From NCBI GenBank assembly GCA_900473415.1, contig UCLR01000042.1, forward strand, positions 19,356 through 83,355: a stretch of DNA of 64,000 bases. Reading direction: 5' to 3'. Below, piece by piece: positions 25,068-32,468 of this stretch. The notes under the pieces were generated by a model. It saw only the letters and a list, made by a program, of their open reading frames with translations, was not told where the DNA came from and made no database searches. The position numbers and the translations under genes are program-made. This DNA is from Hyphomicrobiales bacterium (GTDB lineage: Bacteria > Pseudomonadota > Alphaproteobacteria > Rhizobiales > Beijerinckiaceae). How positions within the stretch are numbered: position 1 is the stretch's first letter; each line of letters begins with the position of its first letter.

Positions 25068-26027
25068 ATGCGCCTGCTTCGTATCGTTCCCGACAACACC
25101 CGCTTCAAATTCGTCTGGTTCCGCCGGGTCAGCTACCCGCTCTCGGCGGCCTATTCGATCCTTGTGCTCGTGCTCTTCCTCACGGTCGGCCTGAATTTCG
25201 GCATCGACTTCAAGGGCGGCACGCTGATCGAGATGCAGGCGAAGAGCGGCGCGATCGACATCGCGCAGATCCGCCACACGGCCACCGGGCTCGGTTTCGG
25301 CGAGGCCGAGGTGCAGGAGTTCGGCGCCGGCGGCGAGGTCTCGATGCGCTTCGGCATGCAGCCGGGCGGCGAGGCGGCGCAGCAGGCGGTCGTGGTCAGG
25401 GCGCGCGAGGCCTTCGCCTCCAACTATGATTTCCGTCGTGTCGAGACGGTCGGTCCGCGCGTTTCGGGCGAGCTAGTGCAGGCCGGCACGCTCGGCGTCG
25501 TGCTCGCGATCGTGGGCGTGCTGATCTATCTCTGGTTCCGCTTCGAGATGCCGCTGGCGCTCGGCGCGATCATCGGTACGCTGCACGACATCGTGCTGAC
25601 GATCGGCTTCTTCCTGATCACCCAGCTCGAATTCAACCTGACCTCGATCGCGGCGATCCTGACCATCGTCGGCTATTCGCTGAACGAGACGGTCGTGGTG
25701 TTCGACAGGACCCGCGAGCTCCTGCGCCGCTACAAGACCATGCCGATCGCCGAGTTGCTCGACCTCTCGGTCAACTCGACACTGTCGCGCACGGCGATGA
25801 CGGCGACGACGACCTTCCTGTCCCTGCTCGCGCTGGTGCTGTTCGGCGGCACGGCGATCCAGGGCTTCGCGCTCGTCATGCTGTTCGGCGTGGTGGTCTG
25901 CACCTATTCGGCGATGTTCATCTCGACGCCGGTGCTGCTCTACATGGACGTCCGCTCGGCTGGCGCCCGCGAGGAGGCGCAGGAGGCGGCGCGCGCCAAG
26001 GCTTCGGCCGCCAAGGCCAAGGCCTGA
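25068..26027 (+). CDS. secF: Protein-export membrane protein SecF
   Basis: A 319-residue SecF with one N-terminal helix, the conserved FGIDFKGGTLIEMQ (about 45-58), a short periplasmic domain and five C-terminal helices including AAILTIVGYSLNETVVVFDR, the SecF equivalent of the proton-relay region. The ATG at 25068 follows an AGAGGAG site by seven bases; a TTG six bases earlier is less likely. The C-terminus is an Ala/Lys/Glu tail. It completes yajC-secD-secF and is followed 8 bp later by the Mth938 gene. Confidence 0.96.
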   Translation: MRLLRIVPDNTRFKFVWFRRVSYPLSAAYSILVLVLFLTVGLNFGIDFKGGTLIEMQAKSGAIDIAQIRHTATGLGFGEAEVQEFGAGGEVSMRFGMQPGGEAAQQAVVVRAREAFASNYDFRRVETVGPRVSGELVQAGTLGVVLAIVGVLIYLWFRFEMPLALGAIIGTLHDIVLTIGFFLITQLEFNLTSIAAILTIVGYSLNETVVVFDRTRELLRRYKTMPIAELLDLSVNSTLSRTAMTATTTFLSLLALVLFGGTAIQGFALVMLFGVVVCTYSAMFISTPVLLYMDVRSAGAREEAQEAARAKASAAKAKA

Positions 26028-26035
26028 CCGGCCTC

Positions 26036-26413
26036 ATGGTCCGCTTCGACGGCTTCGTCCCGGGCCGCTATTCGCTCGACGCGATCGGGGCGGGCGGGTT
26101 CCGCTTCGCGGAGATGAGCCACAAGGGCTCGATCATCGCGACGCCCGGCGGCATCCGCATCTGGCCGGTTACCCGCTTCTCCGACGTGACCGTCGAGAGC
26201 CTGCAGCCGGTGCTGGACGAGGCCGACGCCATCGACTTTCTGCTGATCGGGACCGGGGCCGACATTGCCTTCATTCCGCCCGCCCTGCGTGATCCGCTGA
26301 GGCAGGCCGGGATCACGGTGGAGGGCATGGCGACGGGCGCGGCGGCTCGGACCTACAATGTCCTCGTCGCCGAGGACCGGCGGGTGGCGGCGGCGCTGAT
26401 CGCGATCGAATAG
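26036..26413 (+). CDS. Mth938-like domain protein, homologue of complex I assembly factor NDUFAF3
   Basis: A 125-residue single-domain protein of the Mth938/DUF498 fold: the start DGFVPGRYSLDAIGAGGFRF, then GSIIATPGGIRIWPV, a central DFLLIGTGADIAFIPPALR and MATGAAARTYNVLVAEDRRV. The human homologue NDUFAF3 helps assemble respiratory complex I; the bacterial function is not settled. It starts 8 bp after secF and precedes a phytoene-synthase-like gene related to NDUFAF6, so both encode relatives of complex I assembly factors. Confidence 0.88.
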   Translation: MVRFDGFVPGRYSLDAIGAGGFRFAEMSHKGSIIATPGGIRIWPVTRFSDVTVESLQPVLDEADAIDFLLIGTGADIAFIPPALRDPLRQAGITVEGMATGAAARTYNVLVAEDRRVAAALIAIE

Positions 26414-26532
26414 GGCGCGGTCGGACCGACCAGCCGGGCGAGAGAGCGGCCATGTGAGCCGCGCGTAGCGGCGCCGCCGGTCTTGGCCTACACTGAACGA
26501 AAGCACCGGCGATGACGGGCCGAGGCGGGACA

Positions 26533-27420
26533 ATGCCGCAGACTGATACCGACGACCGCAGGGAGATCGCGCCGGCACGACTGCCGGACGCCTATGCCCA
26601 CTGCGCCGCCCTGATCCGCGAGCACGACCAGGATCGCTATATCGCCACCCTCTACGCGCCCGAGGGCAGCCGGCCGCCGCTCTTCGCGCTCTACGCCTTC
26701 AGCCATGAGATCGCCCGGGTCCGGGCCATGGTCAGCGAGCCACTGCCGGGCGAGGTCCGGCTGCAATGGTGGCGCGACCTGCTCGAAGGCCAGCCTGCCG
26801 GCGAAGCCCAGTCCCACCCCGTGGCGGCGGCGCTGCTCGATACGATCCGGCGCTTCCGGCTGCCGGTCGCGCCGCTGACGGCGCTGATCGATGCGCGCAT
26901 CTTCGATCTCTATGACGATCCGATGCCCTCGCTACGGGATCTTGAAGGCTATGCCGGGGAGACCTCGAGCGCGCTGATCCGGCTCGCCTGCATCGTGCTT
27001 GCGGGCGGTCGCGATCCCGGTGGGGCGACGGCCTGCGGCCATGCCGGCGTCGCCTACGCGCTGGCCGGCCTGATGCGCGCCTTTCCCTGGCACGCGGCCG
27101 AGGGGCAGGTCTATCTGCCGGCCGACATCCTCTCCCGCAACGGCGTGACGCGCGACGACATCGTCCGCGGCCGCGGCGGGCCGGGCGTGCTCTATACGCT
27201 GAAGGAATTGCGCGAGATCGCCCGCAAGCATCTGAAGCATCTTGCGAGCCTGACCGAGACGATCCCGCCGGCGCTCAGGCCGGCCTTCCTGCCGGTCGCG
27301 CTGGTCGAACCGTATCTGCGGCGCATGGAGGGCAGGGGCTACGACCCTTACCGGACCATCGTCACCCTGCCGGCCTGGCGACGGCAGTGGGTCCTGTGGC
27401 GGGCGGCGCGGAGGACCTAG
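26533..27420 (+). CDS. Squalene/phytoene synthase-family protein, NDUFAF6-like
   Basis: A 295-residue all-alpha protein of the squalene/phytoene synthase fold. Recognisable blocks are LFALYAFSHEIARVRAMVSE, GEVRLQWWRDLLEG and QVYLPADIL. The first Asp-rich motif of true prenyl synthases (DxxxD after the AFxxEI helix) is replaced by RVRAMVSE, so terpene synthesis is unlikely. The pattern fits NDUFAF6, a complex I assembly factor of the same fold. The ATG at 26533 has GAGG seven bases upstream; an ATG at 26512 is also possible. It is convergent with trmFO, four bases apart. Confidence 0.85.
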   Translation: MPQTDTDDRREIAPARLPDAYAHCAALIREHDQDRYIATLYAPEGSRPPLFALYAFSHEIARVRAMVSEPLPGEVRLQWWRDLLEGQPAGEAQSHPVAAALLDTIRRFRLPVAPLTALIDARIFDLYDDPMPSLRDLEGYAGETSSALIRLACIVLAGGRDPGGATACGHAGVAYALAGLMRAFPWHAAEGQVYLPADILSRNGVTRDDIVRGRGGPGVLYTLKELREIARKHLKHLASLTETIPPALRPAFLPVALVEPYLRRMEGRGYDPYRTIVTLPAWRRQWVLWRAARRT

Positions 27421-27424
27421 CGCT

Positions 27425-28831
27425 TCACTCCGCCGCCTTGGCCTCGACGCCGTTCGCCCAGGCATCCATCTCGACCTTGGCGCGGGCCGTCAGCGCCTGC
27501 TTGCGGGCGACGCTCTTGGCCGGGCCTTTCAGGCGCTTGCCGTCGGGGCCGTGGGTCACGGCCTGGTCCGGATGGGGGAAGAGGCCGAAATTGATGTTCA
27601 TCGGCTGGAAGGAGCGCGGCCCCTCGTCGATGGTGACGATGTGGCCGCCGGTGATGTGGTTCACCAGCGCGCCCAGCGCCGTCGTTGCCGGCGGCAGCGG
27701 CAGGTCGCGGCCGAGGCGCTCGGCAGCGGCCATGCGGCCGGCGAGCAGACCCGTGGCGGCGCTCTCGACATAACCCTCGCAGCCGGTGATCTGGCCGGCG
27801 AAGCGCAGGCGCTGGTCTGCCTTGAGCCGCAGGCGGTCGTCGAGCAGCTTGGGCGAGTTGAGATAGGTGTTGCGGTGGATGCCGCCGAGCCGGGCGAACT
27901 CGGCGTTCTGCAGGCCGGGAATCAGGCGGAAGATACGGCTCTGCTCGCCATATTTCAGCTTCGTCTGGAAGCCGGTCATGTTGAACAGCGTGCCGAGCGC
28001 ATTGTCCTGCCGGAGCTGGACGACCGCATAGGCCTTCACCGTGGGGTTGTGCTTGTTCGTCAGGCCGACAGGCTTCATCGGGCCCCAGCGCAGCGTCTCG
28101 CGGCCGCGCTCGGCCATCACCTCGATCGGCAGGCAGCCGTCGAAATAGGGCGTGCCCTCCCACTCCTTGAACTCGGTCTTCTCGGCGGCGAGCAGCGCGT
28201 CGATGAAGACCTCGTACTGGTCGCGGTCGAGCGGGCAGTTGATGTAGTCCGCGCCGGTGCCGCCGGGCCCCGCCTTGTCGTAGCGCGACTGGAACCAGGC
28301 CGTGTCCATGTCGATCGAATCGAAATGGACGATCGGGGCGATGGCGTCGAAGAAGGCGAGCGAATCCTCGCCGGTCAGAGAGCGGATGCCGTCGGCGAGC
28401 GCCGGCGACGTCAGCGGGCCGGTGGCGATGACGACATTGTCCCATTCGGCCGGTGGAAGGCCCGCGATCTCGCCGCGATCGATGGTGACGAGCGGGTGCG
28501 CTTCCAGCGCGGCAGTGACGCCTTGGGAGAAACCGTCGCGGTCGACAGCGAGCGCGCCGCCCGCCGGCACCTGATGGGCATCGCCCTTGGCCATGATGAG
28601 CGAGCCGAGCCGGCGCATCTCCCAGTGGAGCTGGCCGACGGCGTTGCTCTCCGAATCGTCTGAGCGGAAGGAGTTCGAGCAGACGAGCTCGGCGAGCCCC
28701 TCCGTCTTGTGCGCCTCGGTGCCGCGCACGGGGCGCATCTCGTGGATCACGACCGGGACGCCGGCTTCCGCGATCTGCCAGGCGGCTTCGGAGCCGGCGA
28801 GCCCGCCGCCGATGATGTGTACGGGTTCCAT
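27425..28831 (-). CDS. trmFO: Methylenetetrahydrofolate-tRNA-(uracil-5-)-methyltransferase TrmFO
   Basis: A 468-residue FAD- and folate-dependent enzyme that makes ribothymidine at position 54 of tRNA. The N-terminal dinucleotide fold starts VHIIGGGLAGSEAAWQIAEA. It continues with the TrmFO-specific blocks EMRPVRGTEAHKTEGLAELV and CSNSFRSDD (catalytic cysteine near 51), and later GCEGYVESAATGLLAGRMAA. Length and motifs separate it from the related GidA/MnmG. It lies between the convergent phytoene-synthase-like gene and the DUF1127 gene on the same strand. Confidence 0.96.
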   Translation of the reverse strand: MEPVHIIGGGLAGSEAAWQIAEAGVPVVIHEMRPVRGTEAHKTEGLAELVCSNSFRSDDSESNAVGQLHWEMRRLGSLIMAKGDAHQVPAGGALAVDRDGFSQGVTAALEAHPLVTIDRGEIAGLPPAEWDNVVIATGPLTSPALADGIRSLTGEDSLAFFDAIAPIVHFDSIDMDTAWFQSRYDKAGPGGTGADYINCPLDRDQYEVFIDALLAAEKTEFKEWEGTPYFDGCLPIEVMAERGRETLRWGPMKPVGLTNKHNPTVKAYAVVQLRQDNALGTLFNMTGFQTKLKYGEQSRIFRLIPGLQNAEFARLGGIHRNTYLNSPKLLDDRLRLKADQRLRFAGQITGCEGYVESAATGLLAGRMAAAERLGRDLPLPPATTALGALVNHITGGHIVTIDEGPRSFQPMNINFGLFPHPDQAVTHGPDGKRLKGPAKSVARKQALTARAKVEMDAWANGVEAKAAE

Positions 28832-28899
28832 GGCTGGGATGTGTCCGCAGCCGGCTCTCAGGTCAAGGGCTCAGGCGAATCGCAGGCCCTAAAATGCAA

Positions 28900-28923
28900 A
28901 ATGCCCGCCTTGCGGCGGGCATT
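28900..28923 (-). terminator. Rho-independent terminator of the DUF1127 gene
   Basis: A perfect 10-base stem (AATGCCCGCC and GGCGGGCATT) with a TTGC loop. Read on the minus strand it is followed by TTGCATTTTA. It sits about 100 bp after the DUF1127 stop and 70 bp before the trmFO start, separating the two units. Confidence 0.8.
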
Positions 28924-29023
28924 CGCTCTTCGACCGAGGTTCGAGGGGAGGGGAACACGAACCCGGGAGAAACTCTATGGAACGCGCCGCGCCCGTTGCG
29001 CGACGGTTCAGGCCTAGTCGACC

Positions 29024-29179
29024 TCAGTTCGCGGTGTTGGCGCGAGCGATGAAATTGATCTCCGAGCGCGACAGGCCGAGATCATAGAGCTCACGGTCGG
29101 TCAGGCGGGACAGCTCGCGAACGGTCTCGCGATAGCGGAGGTAGGCGCGGATTTTGGCGGCGATCATGGTGACGAACAT
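29024..29179 (-). CDS. DUF1127 small protein
   Basis: A 51-residue protein with the DUF1127 signature: a basic, aromatic N-terminal helix (RAYLRYRETVRELSRL) followed by TDRELYDLGLSRSEI. Short DUF1127 proteins of alphaproteobacteria have been linked to RNA metabolism and phosphate/carbon regulation in a few species; the role here is inferred only by family. The start at 29179 has an AAGGAAAA site. The frame could run to 29308, but the extension has no family similarity. Its own terminator follows. Confidence 0.88.
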   Translation of the reverse strand: MFVTMIAAKIRAYLRYRETVRELSRLTDRELYDLGLSRSEINFIARANTAN

Positions 29180-29716
29180 GGCGGTTTTCCTTAGCGATCC
29201 GGAGCGGGGCGGGGCCCACAGCGATAAATTCGTTGTGCACTGCATATAAGTCAGCCGCCCTGCCTTTTGCAGGGGCGATGAGTCAGCTCCGTTATGCTCT
29301 AGATGCATGTCGAGTTAAGAATTCTGCTATTTTTGGCAGGTCGCCCCGCATCTCTGCAATGCTTAGGGCGAAATCGTGGCTTGAGTCTGCCTATTGGATA
29401 ATCATTCGGCGCGTCGGCGCCGGACCGCTCTCGAGCGGTGATCGAAAAATGAGCATGCTGCAGCCGCGAAACGAGGGCGCCTGTGCGGCCTGGTGGTTTT
29501 GCGGTGCAAACAAGCTGACGGACCGATCAGAATCGCCGCGGGCCGAAATGACCAGGGATAGCGGCGATTCTTGCCCGGCAGGTTCTGCCGCATGGCTCCA
29601 CGGCGCGCCGGGTGGTGCTTGGTTGGATTCAACCAAACAATTGAAATAGCTTATTAAATTAAGGCGCCGCCTGTGGCTCGCGACTTGCCTCCGTTCCGGA
29701 GAACAGGAGCAAGCCA
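29180..29716. other. Intergenic region without a supportable gene
   Basis: This 537 bp stretch is less GC-rich than its surroundings, notably around 29,220-29,345 and 29,636-29,665. It must hold the promoters of the DUF1127 gene (minus) and of the poly-Ser gene (plus). The open frames on both strands (for example 29233-29649) show no family pattern. One clean inverted repeat is noted separately at 29619. Confidence 0.6.
29619..29636. promoter_or_regulatory. Inverted repeat upstream of the poly-serine protein gene
   Basis: TTGGTTG and CAACCAA are perfect 7-base arms around GATT, followed by the AT-rich stretch AATTGAAATAGCTTATTAAA. The site lies about 80 bp before the start codon at 29717, a fitting place for an operator overlapping a promoter. 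No regulator is adjacent. Confidence 0.45.
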
Positions 29717-30064
29717 ATGTCGATCAACATCTCGAGCCGGCTGGCCAACATGCCGCTGCCGGTCTCGGCGAGCGCGAATGTGCAGGGTGCGGCCGCCACG
29801 GGCAGCGATACCGCGTCCGCATCCTCCTCATCATCCTCATCCTCTTCGGTCGAAGCCGAATTCCTGAAATTCGCGCAGATGACGCCCGAGGAGCGGGTCC
29901 AGAAGGCGATTCTCGACAAACTCGGCATGACCGAGGAGGAATTCAACAAGCTCGACGCCAAGGCCAAGGCCGACGCGATGGCCAAGATGCGTGACGAGAT
30001 GCTCAAGCAGATGGAAGCCAAGGGCGGGCAGCGGACGGGCGAGCTCGCCGATATCCGGGTCTGA
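29717..30064 (+). CDS. Hypothetical protein with a poly-serine tract
   Basis: A 115-residue protein, unrecognised. The first 45 residues are Ser/Ala-rich and end in nine serines in a row. The remainder is a charged, helical-looking part (FAQMTPEERVQKAILDKLG, EEEFNKLDAKAKADAMAKMR, DEMLKQ). There is no signal peptide or membrane segment. GGAGCAAGCCA precedes the ATG, supporting translation. Codon use resembles the neighbours except in the Ser run, which mixes TCC, TCA, TCT and TCG. It is convergent with the metal ATPase gene. The shape (disordered N-terminus, helical C-terminus) suggests a small binding or structural protein, but no function can be named. Confidence 0.75.
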   Translation: MSINISSRLANMPLPVSASANVQGAAATGSDTASASSSSSSSSSVEAEFLKFAQMTPEERVQKAILDKLGMTEEEFNKLDAKAKADAMAKMRDEMLKQMEAKGGQRTGELADIRV

Positions 30065-30088
30065 GGGGACCCACAGCTCTCCGCCGCG

Positions 30089-32380
30089 TCAGCCGGTCTT
30101 GCCCGCGTCAAAGCGCAACAGTCGCAGCGCATTGGCGGTGACGATCACGGTCGCGCCGGTATCGGCTAGAATCGCGACCCAGAGGCCGGTGTAGCCGAGC
30201 ACGCTGGTCACCAGGAACACGGCCTTCAGCCCGAGCGCGACCGTGATGTTCGCGCGGATATTGCCCATGGCGGCGCGCGCGAGCCGGATCAACGCCGCAA
30301 CATCGCGAACCCGGCTCTTCAGCACTGCGCCATCGGCCGTCTCCAGAGCCACGTCGGTACCCGAGCCCATGGCGATGCCGATGCCGGCGGCGGCCAGGGC
30401 CGGGGCGTCGTTGATGCCGTCTCCGACCATCATGACCGTGCTGCGGCCCGCAAACTCCCGGATCGCGGAAACCTTGTCGTCCGGCATCAGCTCGGCTTTG
30501 TGCTCCATGCCGAGCGCGCCGGCGATAGCCGCGCCCGTGCGAGCATTGTCGCCGGTCAGCATGACGGAGCGGATGCCCATGGCCTTCAGCTCGGCCACCG
30601 CGGTGGCGGCATCCTCGCGCGGCTCGTCGCGCAGGGCGATGAGCCCGGCCAGCGCGCCATCGACCACCACGGCCGCGACGGTCTTGCCGTCCGATTCGAG
30701 CGCCTCCGCGGCGGCTTGCGCCTTCTCGCCGAAGGGCGCGCGGCTGGCAGCATGGCGCGGGGCGCCGACGAAGACCAATCTTCCGTCAACCTTGCCGGTG
30801 ACGCCCTGGCCGGCGAGTGCGGCTGCTTCGCTTGCGGGGGCGAAGCTGATGCCGTTGGTGCGGGCGCGTTCCAGCACGGCCTCCGCCAGAGGGTGCGCGG
30901 AGCCGGCTTCGACCGCGGCGGCGAACGCCAGCACCGCACCCTCATCGTGGCCGAGCGCGACGATGTCGGTGACGCGCGGCGTGCCTTGGGTCAGCGTGCC
31001 GGTCTTGTCGAAGGCGACGAGGCCGGTCGTCGCAGCGGTCTCGAGAACGACGCCGCCCTTCATCAGCAGGCCCTGCCGGGCGCCGGCGGAGAGCGCTGCG
31101 GCAATGGAGGCCGGCACCGAGATGACGAGCGCGCAGGGGCAGCCGATCAGCAGGAGCGCGAGCGCCCGATAGATCCAGACCGACCATTCGGCGCCGAACA
31201 GGAGCGGCGGCACGAGCGCGACCAGCACCGCGAGCCCGACCACTGCCGGCATGTACCAGCGCGAGAAGCGGTCGATGAAGCGCTCGGTCGGCGCGCGCGC
31301 GGCCTCGGCCTCCTCGACCAGTCGGATGATGCGGGCGATGGTGTTGTCTTCCGGCGCCTTCTCGACGCGCAGGCGCAGCGCCGCCTCGCGATTGACCGAG
31401 CCGGCGTAGGCCTGATCGCCGAGGCCCTTGGTCTTCGGCACGGACTCACCGGTGATCGGGCTCTCGTCGATGCCGGAGGTGCCATCTACGATCTCGCCGT
31501 CGGCAGGGATGCGATCTCCGGGGCGGACCAGCACGATCTGGCCGATCCTCAGGCTTGCGGCGTCGACCTGTCGGGTCGTGCCGTTCTCCTCGATGACCGC
31601 GGTCTTGGGCACGAGATCGCCGAGCGCGCGGATCGAGGCGCGAGCGCGGTCGGCGGCGACGCCTTCCAGCACCTCGCCGACCGCGAAGAGGAAGACGACG
31701 AGGGCCGCTTCCTCCGCCGCGCCGATGAAGAGCGCGCCGATGGCGGCGATCGTCATCAGCATCTCGATGGTGAAGGGAATGCCGGCTCGCGCCGCAGCGA
31801 ACGCGCGCCTGGCGACCGGCGCGACGCCGATCAGACAGGCGGCGACGAAGGCCCAGTGGCCGACGGCCGGCCAGAGGAACTTGGCGGCCCAGGCGGCGGC
31901 GAGCAGTGCGCCTGTCCCGATGACGAGGCGGCCCTTGCCGGTCTGGTACCAGCTCATGCCCTCGGGCGTGGCCTCATGGACATGGCCGGGCAGGCCGTGG
32001 CCGTGGTCATGGCTCTTTGCGACATGGGCGTGCGAGCCGTGGTCGTGGCCGGAGTGATCGTGCGCGTGATCGTGATCATGCCCGCTGCAACCGCCGTGGT
32101 CATGGTCGTGATGATCGTGGCCGGGCCTGCGGGCAGGCGGCGAAGCCAGGGCGGCGGTCGTGTAGCCTAGTCCGCTGACGCGCTGCTCGATGGCTTCGCG
32201 CGACGTTTGCACCTCGTCGAGCGAGAGCGTCAGGGTCTCCGACATGACCGAGAGCTGGACATTATCGACGCCGGGCATCCGCTCCACGGCGCCGCGGATC
32301 TTCGCGGCGCAGCCCGCACAGTCCATGCCGCCGACCTTCCAGGACAGGGTCTTGGGCTCGGTTTCAGGATGGGCGACCAT
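30089..32380 (-). CDS. Heavy-metal P1B-type ATPase, Zn2+/Cd2+/Pb2+ exporter type
   Basis: A 763-residue inner-membrane pump. It has an N-terminal HMA domain with GMDCAGCAAK (metal cysteines C21 and C24), then a His/Asp-rich segment (88-135, with runs such as HDHHDHDH), the membrane metal site CPC in IGCPCALVISVP, the phosphorylation site FDKTGTLTQG and the hinge GDGINDAPALAAAG. CPC with an HMA of MDCAGC type fits the ZntA/CadA (Zn, Cd, Pb) group rather than the copper group. A MerR-type promoter with a 19-base spacer lies directly upstream, which fits metal-induced expression. No merR gene is adjacent. Confidence 0.93.
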   Translation of the reverse strand: MVAHPETEPKTLSWKVGGMDCAGCAAKIRGAVERMPGVDNVQLSVMSETLTLSLDEVQTSREAIEQRVSGLGYTTAALASPPARRPGHDHHDHDHGGCSGHDHDHAHDHSGHDHGSHAHVAKSHDHGHGLPGHVHEATPEGMSWYQTGKGRLVIGTGALLAAAWAAKFLWPAVGHWAFVAACLIGVAPVARRAFAAARAGIPFTIEMLMTIAAIGALFIGAAEEAALVVFLFAVGEVLEGVAADRARASIRALGDLVPKTAVIEENGTTRQVDAASLRIGQIVLVRPGDRIPADGEIVDGTSGIDESPITGESVPKTKGLGDQAYAGSVNREAALRLRVEKAPEDNTIARIIRLVEEAEAARAPTERFIDRFSRWYMPAVVGLAVLVALVPPLLFGAEWSVWIYRALALLLIGCPCALVISVPASIAAALSAGARQGLLMKGGVVLETAATTGLVAFDKTGTLTQGTPRVTDIVALGHDEGAVLAFAAAVEAGSAHPLAEAVLERARTNGISFAPASEAAALAGQGVTGKVDGRLVFVGAPRHAASRAPFGEKAQAAAEALESDGKTVAAVVVDGALAGLIALRDEPREDAATAVAELKAMGIRSVMLTGDNARTGAAIAGALGMEHKAELMPDDKVSAIREFAGRSTVMMVGDGINDAPALAAAGIGIAMGSGTDVALETADGAVLKSRVRDVAALIRLARAAMGNIRANITVALGLKAVFLVTSVLGYTGLWVAILADTGATVIVTANALRLLRFDAGKTG

Positions 32381-32416
32381 GGCGTGCCTTTCGTCTCGTA
32401 TCGCTACGGGACCATG

Positions 32417-32447
32417 CTTCTACAAGCTGTAGTCACTCCAGGTTCAA
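32417..32447 (-). promoter_or_regulatory. MerR-family metal-responsive promoter/operator of the P-type ATPase
   Basis: Read on the minus strand: -35 TTGAAC (32447-32442), then the dyad CTGGAGTGACTACAG (32441-32427), then CTTG and -10 TAGAAG (32422-32417). The 19-base spacer with a dyad filling it is the hallmark of MerR-type promoters (ZntR, CadR, PbrR, CueR). The expected transcript start is about 30 bp before the ATPase ATG at 32380. Confidence 0.75.
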
Positions 32448-32468
32448 GAGGGAAAATCGCGCGGTGGC

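Noticed and set aside
26533..27420. Calling the phytoene-synthase-like protein a carotenoid or hopanoid synthase
   Set aside because: The first Asp-rich catalytic motif is absent, no crt or hpn genes are nearby, and its neighbour is an NDUFAF3 homologue.
29233..29649. A 138-codon plus-strand frame in the gap before the poly-Ser gene
   Set aside because: No ribosome site, no family pattern, and it begins inside the probable DUF1127 promoter; treated as non-coding.
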